Below are positions 34,717 to 43,164 of a DNA stretch of 64,000 bases, piece after piece; position 1 is the first letter of the stretch, and every line of letters begins with the position of its first letter. The position numbers were made by a program, and so were the translations under genes. The notes beneath the pieces are model-generated. The model was not told where the DNA came from. It searched no databases and worked only from the letters and a program-made list of their open reading frames with translations. Origin of the DNA: DAOMNN01 sp035443825 (GTDB lineage Bacteria; Pseudomonadota; Gammaproteobacteria; Burkholderiales; Rhodocyclaceae); the NCBI GenBank assembly GCA_035443825.1, contig DAOMNN010000005.1, forward strand, positions 13,332 through 77,331, written 5' to 3'.

Positions 34717-35439
34717 ATGGTGATGAATCTCAAGGACGCGTTCCTGGATGCGCGCAAGCGATACAAGATCAGGCGCTCCAGACCGCAGTTGTGGCATTTC
34801 AGGGAGCAGGGTTTCGGTTACATTCAGATTCCAAAAGTTGCCACGCGATCGATCAGGCAGGCACTTTTCGACATGAGCGGCGCTCGGGAACCGAATGAGT
34901 CCTTTGCGGCATTCGAATCCCGAAACAGTGCCCACCTGTCACATGCCAGGATTCGTGAGGAAATTGCGCGTGGCCTGTTCGTGTTCGCCTTCGTGCGCCA
35001 TCCGCTCGCGCGCCTGTACTCCGCCTGGATGAACAAGATCGTTCGCGCCGAGGACGGGGCCCGGAGGAATATCTTCAGCTGTCACGGGATGCACGACGGC
35101 ATGCGGTTTGAAGCATTCGTCCGCCGCGTCGCCGAACTTCAGGATGAGGCGCTCGATCGCCACCTGCGTTCTCAAGCGTGGTTTCTCAGCGATGCAGCAG
35201 GTCTGCTGCCCGGGTTCGTGGGCAAACTCGAGAGCTTCGGTGAGGACTGGGGCATCCTGCGTGAACGATTGCCGGTCCTGGGTGACGTGCCTCACAAGAA
35301 CAAGGCATCGCATGGCATGGATTTCCTGAAGCCCTACGACGCTGAGACCCTGCGGCTCGCCGTCACGCGCTTCCGCAGGGATTTCGAGCTCTTTGGTTAC
35401 GAATTGCCGTCAGCCGCGCAGTCCGGCGTGGCGGACTGA
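34717..35439 (+). CDS. sulfotransferase family 2 protein (copy 2)
   Basis: 240 residues, paralogue of the protein at 30515-31198. PAPS-binding 5' loop QIPKVATRSIRQAL (about 37-50) and 3' site FAFVRHPLARLYSAWMNK (about 90-107). The region CHGMHDGMRFEAFVRRVAEL and HLRSQAWFLSD matches copy 1 closely. Starts at ATG 34717 or the second ATG at 34723. A single-gene transcript flanked by minus-strand glycosyltransferase genes. The strong similarity and nearness suggest a duplication, with possibly different acceptor positions on the same glycan. Confidence 0.85.
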   Translation: MVMNLKDAFLDARKRYKIRRSRPQLWHFREQGFGYIQIPKVATRSIRQALFDMSGAREPNESFAAFESRNSAHLSHARIREEIARGLFVFAFVRHPLARLYSAWMNKIVRAEDGARRNIFSCHGMHDGMRFEAFVRRVAELQDEALDRHLRSQAWFLSDAAGLLPGFVGKLESFGEDWGILRERLPVLGDVPHKNKASHGMDFLKPYDAETLRLAVTRFRRDFELFGYELPSAAQSGVAD

Positions 35440-35546
35440 CCGGCGTTGGTGTGGTCGGCGGGCGTCTCTGCTCGCCGCTTCGTGCACCACCATTGACCAT
35501 GGCGGGTCGGCGCTTCCCGTCGGCCCCCACGTTGGTCCGGAACGTG

Positions 35547-36536
35547 CTACCGAGCACGGCCCCCCGGCAGCATCCAGCGATAGCGGATTCTCGCCAGAAG
35601 ACGGTCGATCGTGCCAGGTTTTCCCTGGGGCGGCATCGATGCGGCGATCTCCTGTGCGACCAGGGGACCGATGCGCGAGAAGGCGAAGCGCTCCCGAACG
35701 AAGCGCTTGCCCTCCTCGGACAATCTTGCGCACAGCTCAGGTGAACTCTCGAGCATTCGCAGCTTCTCGACCGCTTCCGCGGCACTCCGGTAGAAGACGA
35801 CGTTTTCCATGTCGCGGAAGCCGATGACTTCGTTCTCGTCGGCGCCCTGGTCCTCGGTCAGGAGCACGCAGCCCGCGGCCAGTGCCTCGAAGTTCTTCAG
35901 CATGTACTCCGACATGCCGGAATCCGCGCTCACGAACACGCGAATCCGGTTCAGCGTGGCGACGTAGTCGTCGCCCGATTCGGTACGGGTCACGAGAATG
36001 GGGAACGCCTCGCCAATCGCGTCCAGCATTGCGCGTCGGCGGGCGTAGAACTCGTTCTTCGTGCTGCCGAGAAAGGCTGCGAAGATGTCCCGTTCCTGTC
36101 CGGTGTCGGTAATTGCACGATCGTCGAAGCCCTTGGGCACGAATCGAGCGTCGATCCCTTCCCCGCGCAGTCGCTGCGCGACCTGGTGCCCGGAGGAGAT
36201 TACCCGGCAGCCCGGAACGCTGCGATAGAAGCGGGAGTAGCGACCGTGGTAGTCGCATTCCGGCATGTAGTTCTGCCATACGTCGTATTCGAAGAAGACC
36301 AGCCCGGGCACCAGACGCAGCAGGCGTTCCTGCCCGATCAGGCGCTTGAGCCGCGAGAAGATCACGATGCGATCGTAGTCGGCCGGGTCATGATCCTTGA
36401 AGAACCGTGCGAGGTTCTCCTGCTGGTCACTGGTCAGGCGGAAGATCCGGCATTCCGGCAGGCCATTCGCAATCGATTCGTACAACCAGTCGAGGATGGC
36501 TCTGCGCTCATCCATCACCACCAGCATTACCCGCAT
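35547..36536 (-). CDS. glycosyltransferase, GT-B/CgeB-like
   Basis: 329 residues. The C-terminal half resembles the CgeB/Glyco_trans_1_2 group: RIRVFVSADSGMSEYMLKNF, FEALAAGCVLLTEDQGADE and a late helix LSEEGKRFVRERFAFS, a donor-side pattern of GT-B enzymes. The N-terminal half (VMLVVMDERRAILDWLYE; YDRIVIFSRLKRLIGQ) is a Rossmann-like domain. Donor and acceptor unknown. The last gene of a three-gene minus-strand group with the fusion kinase, though 315 bp separate them and a promoter candidate lies there. Confidence 0.72.
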   Translation of the reverse strand: MRVMLVVMDERRAILDWLYESIANGLPECRIFRLTSDQQENLARFFKDHDPADYDRIVIFSRLKRLIGQERLLRLVPGLVFFEYDVWQNYMPECDYHGRYSRFYRSVPGCRVISSGHQVAQRLRGEGIDARFVPKGFDDRAITDTGQERDIFAAFLGSTKNEFYARRRAMLDAIGEAFPILVTRTESGDDYVATLNRIRVFVSADSGMSEYMLKNFEALAAGCVLLTEDQGADENEVIGFRDMENVVFYRSAAEAVEKLRMLESSPELCARLSEEGKRFVRERFAFSRIGPLVAQEIAASMPPQGKPGTIDRLLARIRYRWMLPGGRAR

Positions 36537-36851
36537 GATTTCTTCCCGCGCTCCCGGCAGAACTGGCGCTTAAACGAAGCGTCGCCCTGCTGTGTTGAGG
36601 ATGGCCCCGCTCTCTCAAGCCGAAGATCCATACCCTCTCCCACCCTTCGTCGGCAGGGCAGGCGGATGGGAACCGTTACGCACCACTCGGGCGCTACGGT
36701 GTCTGGCGGGTGCCCGGGATGAGTATACGCGATCCGGATAGCATGTCTGTATTCGTTTCGGCGGGCAGCGTCCTCGGGTTCAGTCCCGCCGGTTCGGCGG
36801 CCCGTGCCTCGATTCCGATGCCTCGGCCCGATGTCAATCCTTGTCGTGTGG
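36537..36851. other. intergenic region with one promoter candidate
   Basis: 315 bp between the glycosyltransferase gene and the end of the fusion kinase gene, both on the minus strand. On that strand CAGACA (36744-36749), 16 bp, TATACT (36722-36727) forms a fair sigma70 promoter; its transcript would have a leader of ~180 nt. No gene or RNA family recognised. Confidence 0.4.
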
Positions 36852-39134
36852 TCACCAGCTGGTCAGCCGGCGCAGCCAGCTTCCCCGAAAGCGCCGCTTT
36901 GCGCGGACCTTGAGATCGTACAGGAGAAAGGACAAACGGCCTGCGTGGGTGAATCTGCGACCGAGTGCACCCAGGTAGATGGTCATGAAGCGTTCGCGCC
37001 CTTCGTGATCCAGTTTGTTGCAGGTACGAACCAGGTCCGCAAGACGTTTGCGCAGCGGAAGACCGTGAGCGAAGAAATGCGCGCGCGCGGTGTCGATAAG
37101 CAAAAACTCGAGTTCCCCCGAGCCCTGCTTTCTGACCAGGATGTTGCCGGCCGAAAGGTCGCGAAAGAACACTCCGCGGGCGTGCATCCGCAGCAGGAAT
37201 GCGGACAGCTGCGCGAATGCCTCTTCACGGCCGATTCCTGCGTGTTCCTCTGCACCCCTGGCATAGGCGGCAAACAGGTTGCGTACCGACAGCTTCCCTT
37301 CGACGTACTCGCAGACGTACCAGTTGCGCGTCAGGTCCCTGCCCGAACGTTGCTCGAACCATGCGACCGGCGTCGCAGTGGCAATTCCACGACGCAGCAA
37401 CTCGTTCGCGCCGTTCCAGCTGCGCAGTGCCTTGGATGGCTTGAAACGGTCGAGCAGGCGTTTGTGCACCCTGAACCGGACCGGCTGCTTGACCACCAGT
37501 TTCGCGCCGGGCGTGCGCGGGTCGTCAACGGTCCAGATCGCGTTGCGCGCGTGGCGCAGACTTCTGTCCCTTGCGGTGGGCTGCACGCGCTCGGGGTGGA
37601 GTGCATCGATCAGCATGTCCGCCTCCGCGCGATCCTTCGCCAGGACCATGCCCTGCCACTCGCCGTCGCGGCAGAAGAAATGCTGGCCCGGGCCATGTCT
37701 GTGAATGCGTACCTCCGCGGCGAGGTCAGCGGAGGCGCGGATGCCGACATCACGTGTTGCCGGCCAGCGCGCATACAGTGGCGCCTCGCTCGCGAGCGTG
37801 GGTATATCGTCAAGCGCCCCCCCGTCCCGACTTGACCACTGCGCAGCGTCGATGTCATGCGCTTCGTAGAGGTCCTCGAGTGCGGCCGCCCGACCGTTGA
37901 TCGTCCACACTGCATGGACGAGGTGCTGTGCGCTGCGGAACGCGTGCACCTCCAGACCTTGCCCGCGATTCAGTCGTCCCTGATACGTCGACTGCGGGAT
38001 AAGGCGGGCAAAACCTGCAAAGGCGTGGAAGGCCGGGCGCAGACGGAGATCCGTGGCGCTGCCATTGACGCCCGCATAGTGCGTGATGCGTTCGAGCACG
38101 GGGTAGGGTTCGGGGCCATTGTCGATCAGGCCCTCGCGATGGCAGATCAGCGGGCCCCAGCATGCGCGTTCGAGTGCTCCCGAGGCTGCGCACAGGATCA
38201 TGTAGCGTGCCAGATAGTCGGCTTGCTTCTGCTCGCTGTCGGGCAGGATCCGTTCGATGCGCGGCAACGTCCAGAATGCTGCGGGCGACTGCAGGCGCGG
38301 CACTCCGGCCTGCTCGCCGATACGCTGCAGCAGACGAGCCTTCTTGACCAGGTTGTACTTTATGAGGGGTGCAAGGCGGTGCCCGAGGATCTTGTGATCG
38401 TATCGTTCCGGTTCGGTGCACCGCTCGGAGAACAGGTTGTCGGTGTGGATGTCGGGCAGCTGCCCGCGTCGCTTCATGATCGCAAGCAGCCCGACGTTGT
38501 ACGGTGGCTCGAAGTCCGTGACGTTCGGGCCGGCGAGAACGATTGCGCGCCTTCGGACCTCTTCGTGGGCGATCGCCCACGCTGCCAGGAATCCATTCAG
38601 GGTGTAGCCGGCCCAGCGCCTGCGATTGACCGTCGACCCGATCTCTACGCAGGCGATCTGTGCACCGTAGCGATCCAGGGTCTCACTGACGAATCTTCTC
38701 CACGTGCGTGCGGCGTCGGCGGTATCCATTCGCGATGCCGCGTCGAATGGCTGCACCAGGTGCAGCATGACGCGAAAGGACGCATCGCACAGGCGGGCGA
38801 GCAATCTGCCCGCCGGTCTTTCGCTATCACCGTAGGTGAAGTCCAGGCGCACACCGCGGACGCCGAGCTCGCTCAGGCGCTCAAGGATGAAGTCGTCGAC
38901 GGTCGGGTCCTCGGACGCGGCGACGCCGACGCCTGCAAAATCATCTGGAACGTCATGTTCGGCCGGTGGAAGGTGGCCGTGCCGGAAGCGCAGCTTGCCG
39001 CCAAGCAGATGCCCAAGCATCGCGTATGCGAACTGCCAGCCCGCGCCACTGCCAAGTCCGGTGGCCGTCGCGCCGGGTGTGGCGTCGGACGGTGGTATCT
39101 TTCCGGGATTTCCTTCGGTCGGCGTCACGTTCAT
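36852..39134 (-). CDS. fusion of a glycosidase-like TIM barrel and an LPS kinase domain
   Basis: 760 residues in two parts. Residues ~30-440 look like a family-39/5-type glycoside hydrolase barrel (LGVRGVRLDFTYGDSERP, FRVMLHLVQPFD, ACVEIGSTVNRRRWAGY, HAVWTINGRA), but the N-E pair of the usual EIGNE acid/base motif is replaced by S-T, so hydrolysis is doubtful. Residues ~520-750 are a WaaP/InaA-type kinase: LVVKQPVRFRVHKRLL (ATP Lys), catalytic loop GVFFRDLSAGNILV (D659) and metal site LLIDTARAH (D681). Probably phosphorylates a core sugar recognised by the barrel. No membrane segment. ATG 39134 overlaps the upstream kinase-like gene as ATGA. Confidence 0.75.
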   Translation of the reverse strand: MNVTPTEGNPGKIPPSDATPGATATGLGSGAGWQFAYAMLGHLLGGKLRFRHGHLPPAEHDVPDDFAGVGVAASEDPTVDDFILERLSELGVRGVRLDFTYGDSERPAGRLLARLCDASFRVMLHLVQPFDAASRMDTADAARTWRRFVSETLDRYGAQIACVEIGSTVNRRRWAGYTLNGFLAAWAIAHEEVRRRAIVLAGPNVTDFEPPYNVGLLAIMKRRGQLPDIHTDNLFSERCTEPERYDHKILGHRLAPLIKYNLVKKARLLQRIGEQAGVPRLQSPAAFWTLPRIERILPDSEQKQADYLARYMILCAASGALERACWGPLICHREGLIDNGPEPYPVLERITHYAGVNGSATDLRLRPAFHAFAGFARLIPQSTYQGRLNRGQGLEVHAFRSAQHLVHAVWTINGRAAALEDLYEAHDIDAAQWSSRDGGALDDIPTLASEAPLYARWPATRDVGIRASADLAAEVRIHRHGPGQHFFCRDGEWQGMVLAKDRAEADMLIDALHPERVQPTARDRSLRHARNAIWTVDDPRTPGAKLVVKQPVRFRVHKRLLDRFKPSKALRSWNGANELLRRGIATATPVAWFEQRSGRDLTRNWYVCEYVEGKLSVRNLFAAYARGAEEHAGIGREEAFAQLSAFLLRMHARGVFFRDLSAGNILVRKQGSGELEFLLIDTARAHFFAHGLPLRKRLADLVRTCNKLDHEGRERFMTIYLGALGRRFTHAGRLSFLLYDLKVRAKRRFRGSWLRRLTSW

Positions 39135-39811
39135 CGCTTCTTGTGCGCACCGCGAGCGGACTCGAGGAGCAACTGATGGTCGAGCCAGTCGCAGTCGCCG
39201 ACCGTGTTCTCCATGCGACGCAGGTTTCGTGCGCGCAGGAACCGGCCAAGCGGCCGTCGATGGACCCTCAGGTCCGAAATGTCGATCAGCCCCAGTTCGC
39301 CTTCCGGCGTGACGATGACGTTGCCGAGGTGCAGGGAGCGGAAATAGACGCCAAGATCGTGCAGGTGCGCGACGAAGACGTTGAACGCCTTCTTGAGCTT
39401 GCGCTCACGCTCGGGGGGCAGGCCGTTGCGCCACAACTCGCGCAGGGTCGTGCCTTCGAGCGGGTGGTAATGGACCGCGTCGCGTCCGATGTCGGCAATT
39501 CGGTAGACGGCAATCACCCGCGGGCTGGGAATGCCCAGCCCGGCCAGCGCGGCGGCGTTATCCGCAAACCGTTGGGCGTAGGGATACCATGCCGCAGACG
39601 AGATCAGTCGCTTGCGACGGAACATCTTGATAAAGGTTCCGTCAGCGAGGCGCAGGACCTTGTCGCCGGTCGGATCTCTTTCGAGAACCTTGGCGCCTTC
39701 ACGCAAGGCCAGAAAATCCTGGTATTCGAGTTTGATCAATTGCCGGCCTGTCGAGCCAAAGCGCCCATTGTATCGCCCCGCAAGGCGCCCCAAGTGTCCC
39801 ACGGCCGGCAT
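39131..39811 (-). CDS. LPS kinase-like protein with Ser at the catalytic Asp position
   Basis: 226 residues of the InaA/Kdo-kinase type. ATP-site Lys in GTFIKMFRRKR (K62), helix with ADNAAALAGLGIPSPRV, and metal-site GLIDISDL (D177) are present. The catalytic loop reads VYFRSLHLGNVIV: Ser159 stands where active relatives have Asp (HRD, HSD, HGD). Asn164 is kept. This suggests a pseudokinase or an altered mechanism. ATG 39811 with AGGA seven bases before. It is coupled to the fusion kinase by a 4-bp overlap and divergent from msbA by 41 bp. Confidence 0.78.
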   Translation of the reverse strand: MPAVGHLGRLAGRYNGRFGSTGRQLIKLEYQDFLALREGAKVLERDPTGDKVLRLADGTFIKMFRRKRLISSAAWYPYAQRFADNAAALAGLGIPSPRVIAVYRIADIGRDAVHYHPLEGTTLRELWRNGLPPERERKLKKAFNVFVAHLHDLGVYFRSLHLGNVIVTPEGELGLIDISDLRVHRRPLGRFLRARNLRRMENTVGDCDWLDHQLLLESARGAHKKR

Positions 39812-39852
39812 GGTAACATCCTGCGACTATCGTCCAGGCTCACGACAAGTTG

Positions 39853-41694
39853 ATGAATCCAGCCAAGGCACCCACCGTTTCGTCGCTGAAGATCTACCTT
39901 CGCTTGTTGGGTTACGTTCGGCCTTTCATCGGGTTCTTCGCGATCAGCCTGCTTGGTTACGTCATGTTCGCCTCGGCGCAGCCGATGCTCGCGGGCATGA
40001 TGAAGTACTTCGTGGACGGATTGACTGGAGCCGCCGACGGTGCGCCGACCGTCATGCCGTTGGTGGGCGAGGTACAACTCATGTACGGGATGCCGCTGCT
40101 CCTCGTACTGATCGCGTTGTGGCAGGGCATTGGGTCGTATCTGGGCAATTACTATCTGGCCCGCGTCTCGCTGGGGCTGGTCAACGACTTGCGCGTCGCC
40201 CTCTTTGACAGCCTGTTGCGCTTGCCCAACGGGTACTTCGATCGGCACAGCTCGGGGCACATGCTCTCGCGGATCACCTACAACGTGACGATGGTGACGG
40301 GTGCCGCGACCGATGCGATCAAGACCGTGGTGCGGGAAGGGCTGGCCGTGCTCTTCCTGTTCGGCTATCTGTTGTGGATGAACTGGAAGCTGACGCTCGT
40401 CATGGTGGCCATCCTGCCGTTGATTGCCGTGATGGTGAACAGTGCCAGCCGCAAGTTCCGGAAACTGAGTCGGGCTATCCAGACCGCGATGGGCGATGTC
40501 ACCCACGTCGCTTCCGAGACCATCCATGGCTACCGTGTGGTCAGGAGCTTCGGCGGCGAGCCGTACGAGTCGTCCCGCTTCCGGGGTGCCTCCAATACGA
40601 ACATGCGCAAGCAATTGCGCATGGTCCGCACTTCGGCGACCTTCACCCCGGCGCTGCAACTGGTGAACTACGTAGCGATGGCGGTACTGCTTTTCCTGGT
40701 TCTGCTGCTGAGGGGCGATGCATCGGCCGGCGATCTGGTCGCATACATTACCGCGGCGGGCCTCTTGCCGAAACCGATCCGTCAGCTGTCCGAGGTGAGT
40801 GCCACGATACAAAAGGGCCTTGCGGGCGCCGAGAGCATCTTCGAGCAACTCGACGAGCAGCCCGAAGTCGACCGGGGTACGGTCGAGCGCGACCGCGTCG
40901 AGGGGCGACTCGAGGTTTCGGATCTGAGTTTCGCCTATCCGGGAACGGAGGAGCGTGTGCTCGATGGCGTCAGCTTCTCCATAGATCCGGGTCAGATCGT
41001 GGCACTGGTCGGGCGCTCGGGCAGCGGCAAGTCGACGCTCGCGAACCTGATTCCGCGCTTCTATCACCATGAGCAGGGCGCCATTCTGATCGACGGAGTG
41101 GACGTAGAGGACTACACCCTGCGCAACCTGCGTCGCCACATTGCGCTCGTCACCCAGCAGGTGACGCTGTTCAACGATACGGTCGCCAACAACATCGCCT
41201 ACGGCGACCTGGCGGGGGCGCCGCGCGAGGACATCATGCGCGCGGCAGAAGCGGCGTTTGCGCGCGAATTCATCGACCGTCTGCCCCAAGGCTTCGATAC
41301 CCTCGTCGGCGAAAACGGTGTGCTCCTGTCGGGCGGTCAGCGTCAGCGCCTCGCGATCGCCCGTGCGTTGCTCAAGGATTCCCCGATCCTGATTCTCGAT
41401 GAGGCCACCTCCGCGCTCGATACCGAGTCTGAACGGCACATTCAGGCAGCGCTCGATCAGGTGATGAAAGGACGCACGACGCTTGTGATCGCGCATCGCC
41501 TGTCAACGATCGAAAAGGCCGACATGATCATGGTCATGGACAAGGGTCGGATCGTGGAGCGTGGCAGCCATGCCGAACTGCTGGCGGCGGGGGGGCATTA
41601 CGCGAGGTTGCATGCGCTGCAGTTTCGCGACGATGCCGAAGCTCCGGGGGGTGATCCGGCAGTCTCCCGGGGCAGCGACCGCCCCGGAGAATGA
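39853..41694 (+). CDS. msbA: lipid A-core flippase MsbA
   Basis: 613-residue ABC exporter that flips lipid A-core across the inner membrane. Six N-terminal hydrophobic segments (about 20-310) and the nucleotide-binding domain: Walker A LVGRSGSGKSTLANL, Q-loop VTQQVTLFNDTV, signature LSGGQRQRLAIARALL, Walker B ILILDEATSALD, and H-loop VIAHRLSTI. ATG 39853 is preferred over the TTG at 39850. About 30 residues longer than E. coli MsbA, with a disordered tail (EAPGGDPAVSRGSDRPGE). It is the only plus-strand gene among minus-strand LPS genes. Confidence 0.94.
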   Translation: MNPAKAPTVSSLKIYLRLLGYVRPFIGFFAISLLGYVMFASAQPMLAGMMKYFVDGLTGAADGAPTVMPLVGEVQLMYGMPLLLVLIALWQGIGSYLGNYYLARVSLGLVNDLRVALFDSLLRLPNGYFDRHSSGHMLSRITYNVTMVTGAATDAIKTVVREGLAVLFLFGYLLWMNWKLTLVMVAILPLIAVMVNSASRKFRKLSRAIQTAMGDVTHVASETIHGYRVVRSFGGEPYESSRFRGASNTNMRKQLRMVRTSATFTPALQLVNYVAMAVLLFLVLLLRGDASAGDLVAYITAAGLLPKPIRQLSEVSATIQKGLAGAESIFEQLDEQPEVDRGTVERDRVEGRLEVSDLSFAYPGTEERVLDGVSFSIDPGQIVALVGRSGSGKSTLANLIPRFYHHEQGAILIDGVDVEDYTLRNLRRHIALVTQQVTLFNDTVANNIAYGDLAGAPREDIMRAAEAAFAREFIDRLPQGFDTLVGENGVLLSGGQRQRLAIARALLKDSPILILDEATSALDTESERHIQAALDQVMKGRTTLVIAHRLSTIEKADMIMVMDKGRIVERGSHAELLAAGGHYARLHALQFRDDAEAPGGDPAVSRGSDRPGE

Positions 41695-41703
41695 GAACAC
41701 GCC

Positions 41704-43164
41704 CTAATCTGCCGGCGGCAGGTTGGCATCGAGCCACCGGTGCAGTGCGCTGCCGGCCGGCCAGTTCTTGAGTAGCCGCGCGCGATCCCTGCGCCAGGCG
41801 CGTCGATGGGCCATCACCGAGCGGTGCTGGCGCATCGCGTCGAGGTCGACCAGATAGAGTTCGCCTTCACTCCAGAGCAGGTTGGTGGCCTTCAGGTCGC
41901 CATGGCTGATTCGCGCACGGAAGAGGGTTTCGAAGAGACTGCGGATCGCTCCAGCCTCGCCGGGAGGGGGCTCGCAGTCAGGGGGCAGATGGTCAGCCAG
42001 ATTCGGTCCGGCGCAGTAATCGGTGATCATCCAGGCGCGGCCACGCAGGGGGCCCCAGCGCTCCTCGATCACGGCCAGCGGCGCTGGAGTCGGGATGCCC
42101 AGCAGACGCAGGCGATTTCCCTCCACCCATGAATGCCACGCTCGGCTCGGCCGCCAGAGTCGGGACAGGGCGTGCCCCCGGTTCTTGAGGTTGTAGCGCT
42201 TGATGACCAGCGTGCGTGTCGTTCCGCGCACGCGTGCTACGGTGCATGTCCTGCCACTCTTCAGTCGGTCCCCGTCTTCCATGCCACGATCAGGGTCTTC
42301 GAGCAGTGTCTCGATCTCGGCTGCAGATGGACGAAAGAGAGCGACGTAGCGCCTGAAGCTCTTCTCGATTCTGAAGAGCGAGCAGTTTCGACGCACCTTT
42401 CCGAGGTAGTCCGCGAGACGCCGCAAGCGGGCGTGTTCGATGCCGGGGTTCAGTTCGGACAGTGCCGCACCGAGCGAGGGGTTGCCGAGTGCATATGCTG
42501 CAATAAGCGGCTCCAGTGCGAGATCCCATGCCATCGGAAGCTGCGCGATCAGCAGGGCAAGATTGTCGCGGGCCTGCTCCGGATCGAGCGTCGACGCCGC
42601 ACGCTGGCGAACGGTATCGCCGTCGATCACGTACAGCCTGTCCTCGTGCTTCAGGAAATTGCCGAGATGAAGATCCGAATGGGTGATTCCGCTCGCATGC
42701 ATTCGGCCCAGCAACGCGAACGCCGGCTCCAGGATGCGGTGGCATGCATCCGATCCGGGAGCCGGGCGGGCAATCTGCTGCCAGGCTTGAAGCAGGGTTT
42801 CGGAACCCGCCAGGAACTCGGTGACGATTGCGTGGCCGCCTGCGGCAAGCGGTGCGGCCGCTATCAATCCCGGGGTGGGCAGTCCGGCACGCACGAGGTG
42901 CCCGATTCCGTCGCGCTCGCGCGCCCAGTGCCTTGCGCTGCTGTCTCCGATATACAGCTTGGCCAGGACCTGGCGGTCGCCGAGTTCGCCCTCCGCGACG
43001 ATGCGCTTTCCGGGCAGACTGCGCAGCATGCGTGTCGCGCGCAACTCGCTTCCGTCGTCGAGTGCGATACGGAAGGGCAGTTCCGGCGTGCGCCCCGCGA
43101 CGCGCAAGGTCTCCCGCGTCACCAAAGGCACGTCGGCGTCTACGGGTCTCGTCGGTTCAGGCAT
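41704..43164 (-). CDS. tandem double LPS kinase
   Basis: 486 residues holding two complete WaaP/InaA-type kinase domains. Domain 1 (about 25-270): QVLAKLYIGD (Lys), loop ITHSDLHLGNFLK (D164) and LYVIDGDTV. Domain 2 (about 285-480): LVIKRYNLKNRG (Lys), loop ISHGDLKATNLLW (D423) and LYLVDLDAM. Both keep the catalytic Lys, Asp and metal-site Asp, so both may be active, perhaps on two heptoses or two positions. The start is uncertain: ATG 43164 (8-bp overlap with the glycosyltransferase gene), ATG 43176 or GTG 43206. It ends a nine-gene LPS run and converges on msbA. Confidence 0.82.
   Translation of the reverse strand: MPEPTRPVDADVPLVTRETLRVAGRTPELPFRIALDDGSELRATRMLRSLPGKRIVAEGELGDRQVLAKLYIGDSSARHWARERDGIGHLVRAGLPTPGLIAAAPLAAGGHAIVTEFLAGSETLLQAWQQIARPAPGSDACHRILEPAFALLGRMHASGITHSDLHLGNFLKHEDRLYVIDGDTVRQRAASTLDPEQARDNLALLIAQLPMAWDLALEPLIAAYALGNPSLGAALSELNPGIEHARLRRLADYLGKVRRNCSLFRIEKSFRRYVALFRPSAAEIETLLEDPDRGMEDGDRLKSGRTCTVARVRGTTRTLVIKRYNLKNRGHALSRLWRPSRAWHSWVEGNRLRLLGIPTPAPLAVIEERWGPLRGRAWMITDYCAGPNLADHLPPDCEPPPGEAGAIRSLFETLFRARISHGDLKATNLLWSEGELYLVDLDAMRQHRSVMAHRRAWRRDRARLLKNWPAGSALHRWLDANLPPAD

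Noticed and set aside
37857..39176. 439-residue plus-strand frame opposite the fusion kinase
   Set aside because: Antisense shadow of the glycosidase-like domain.
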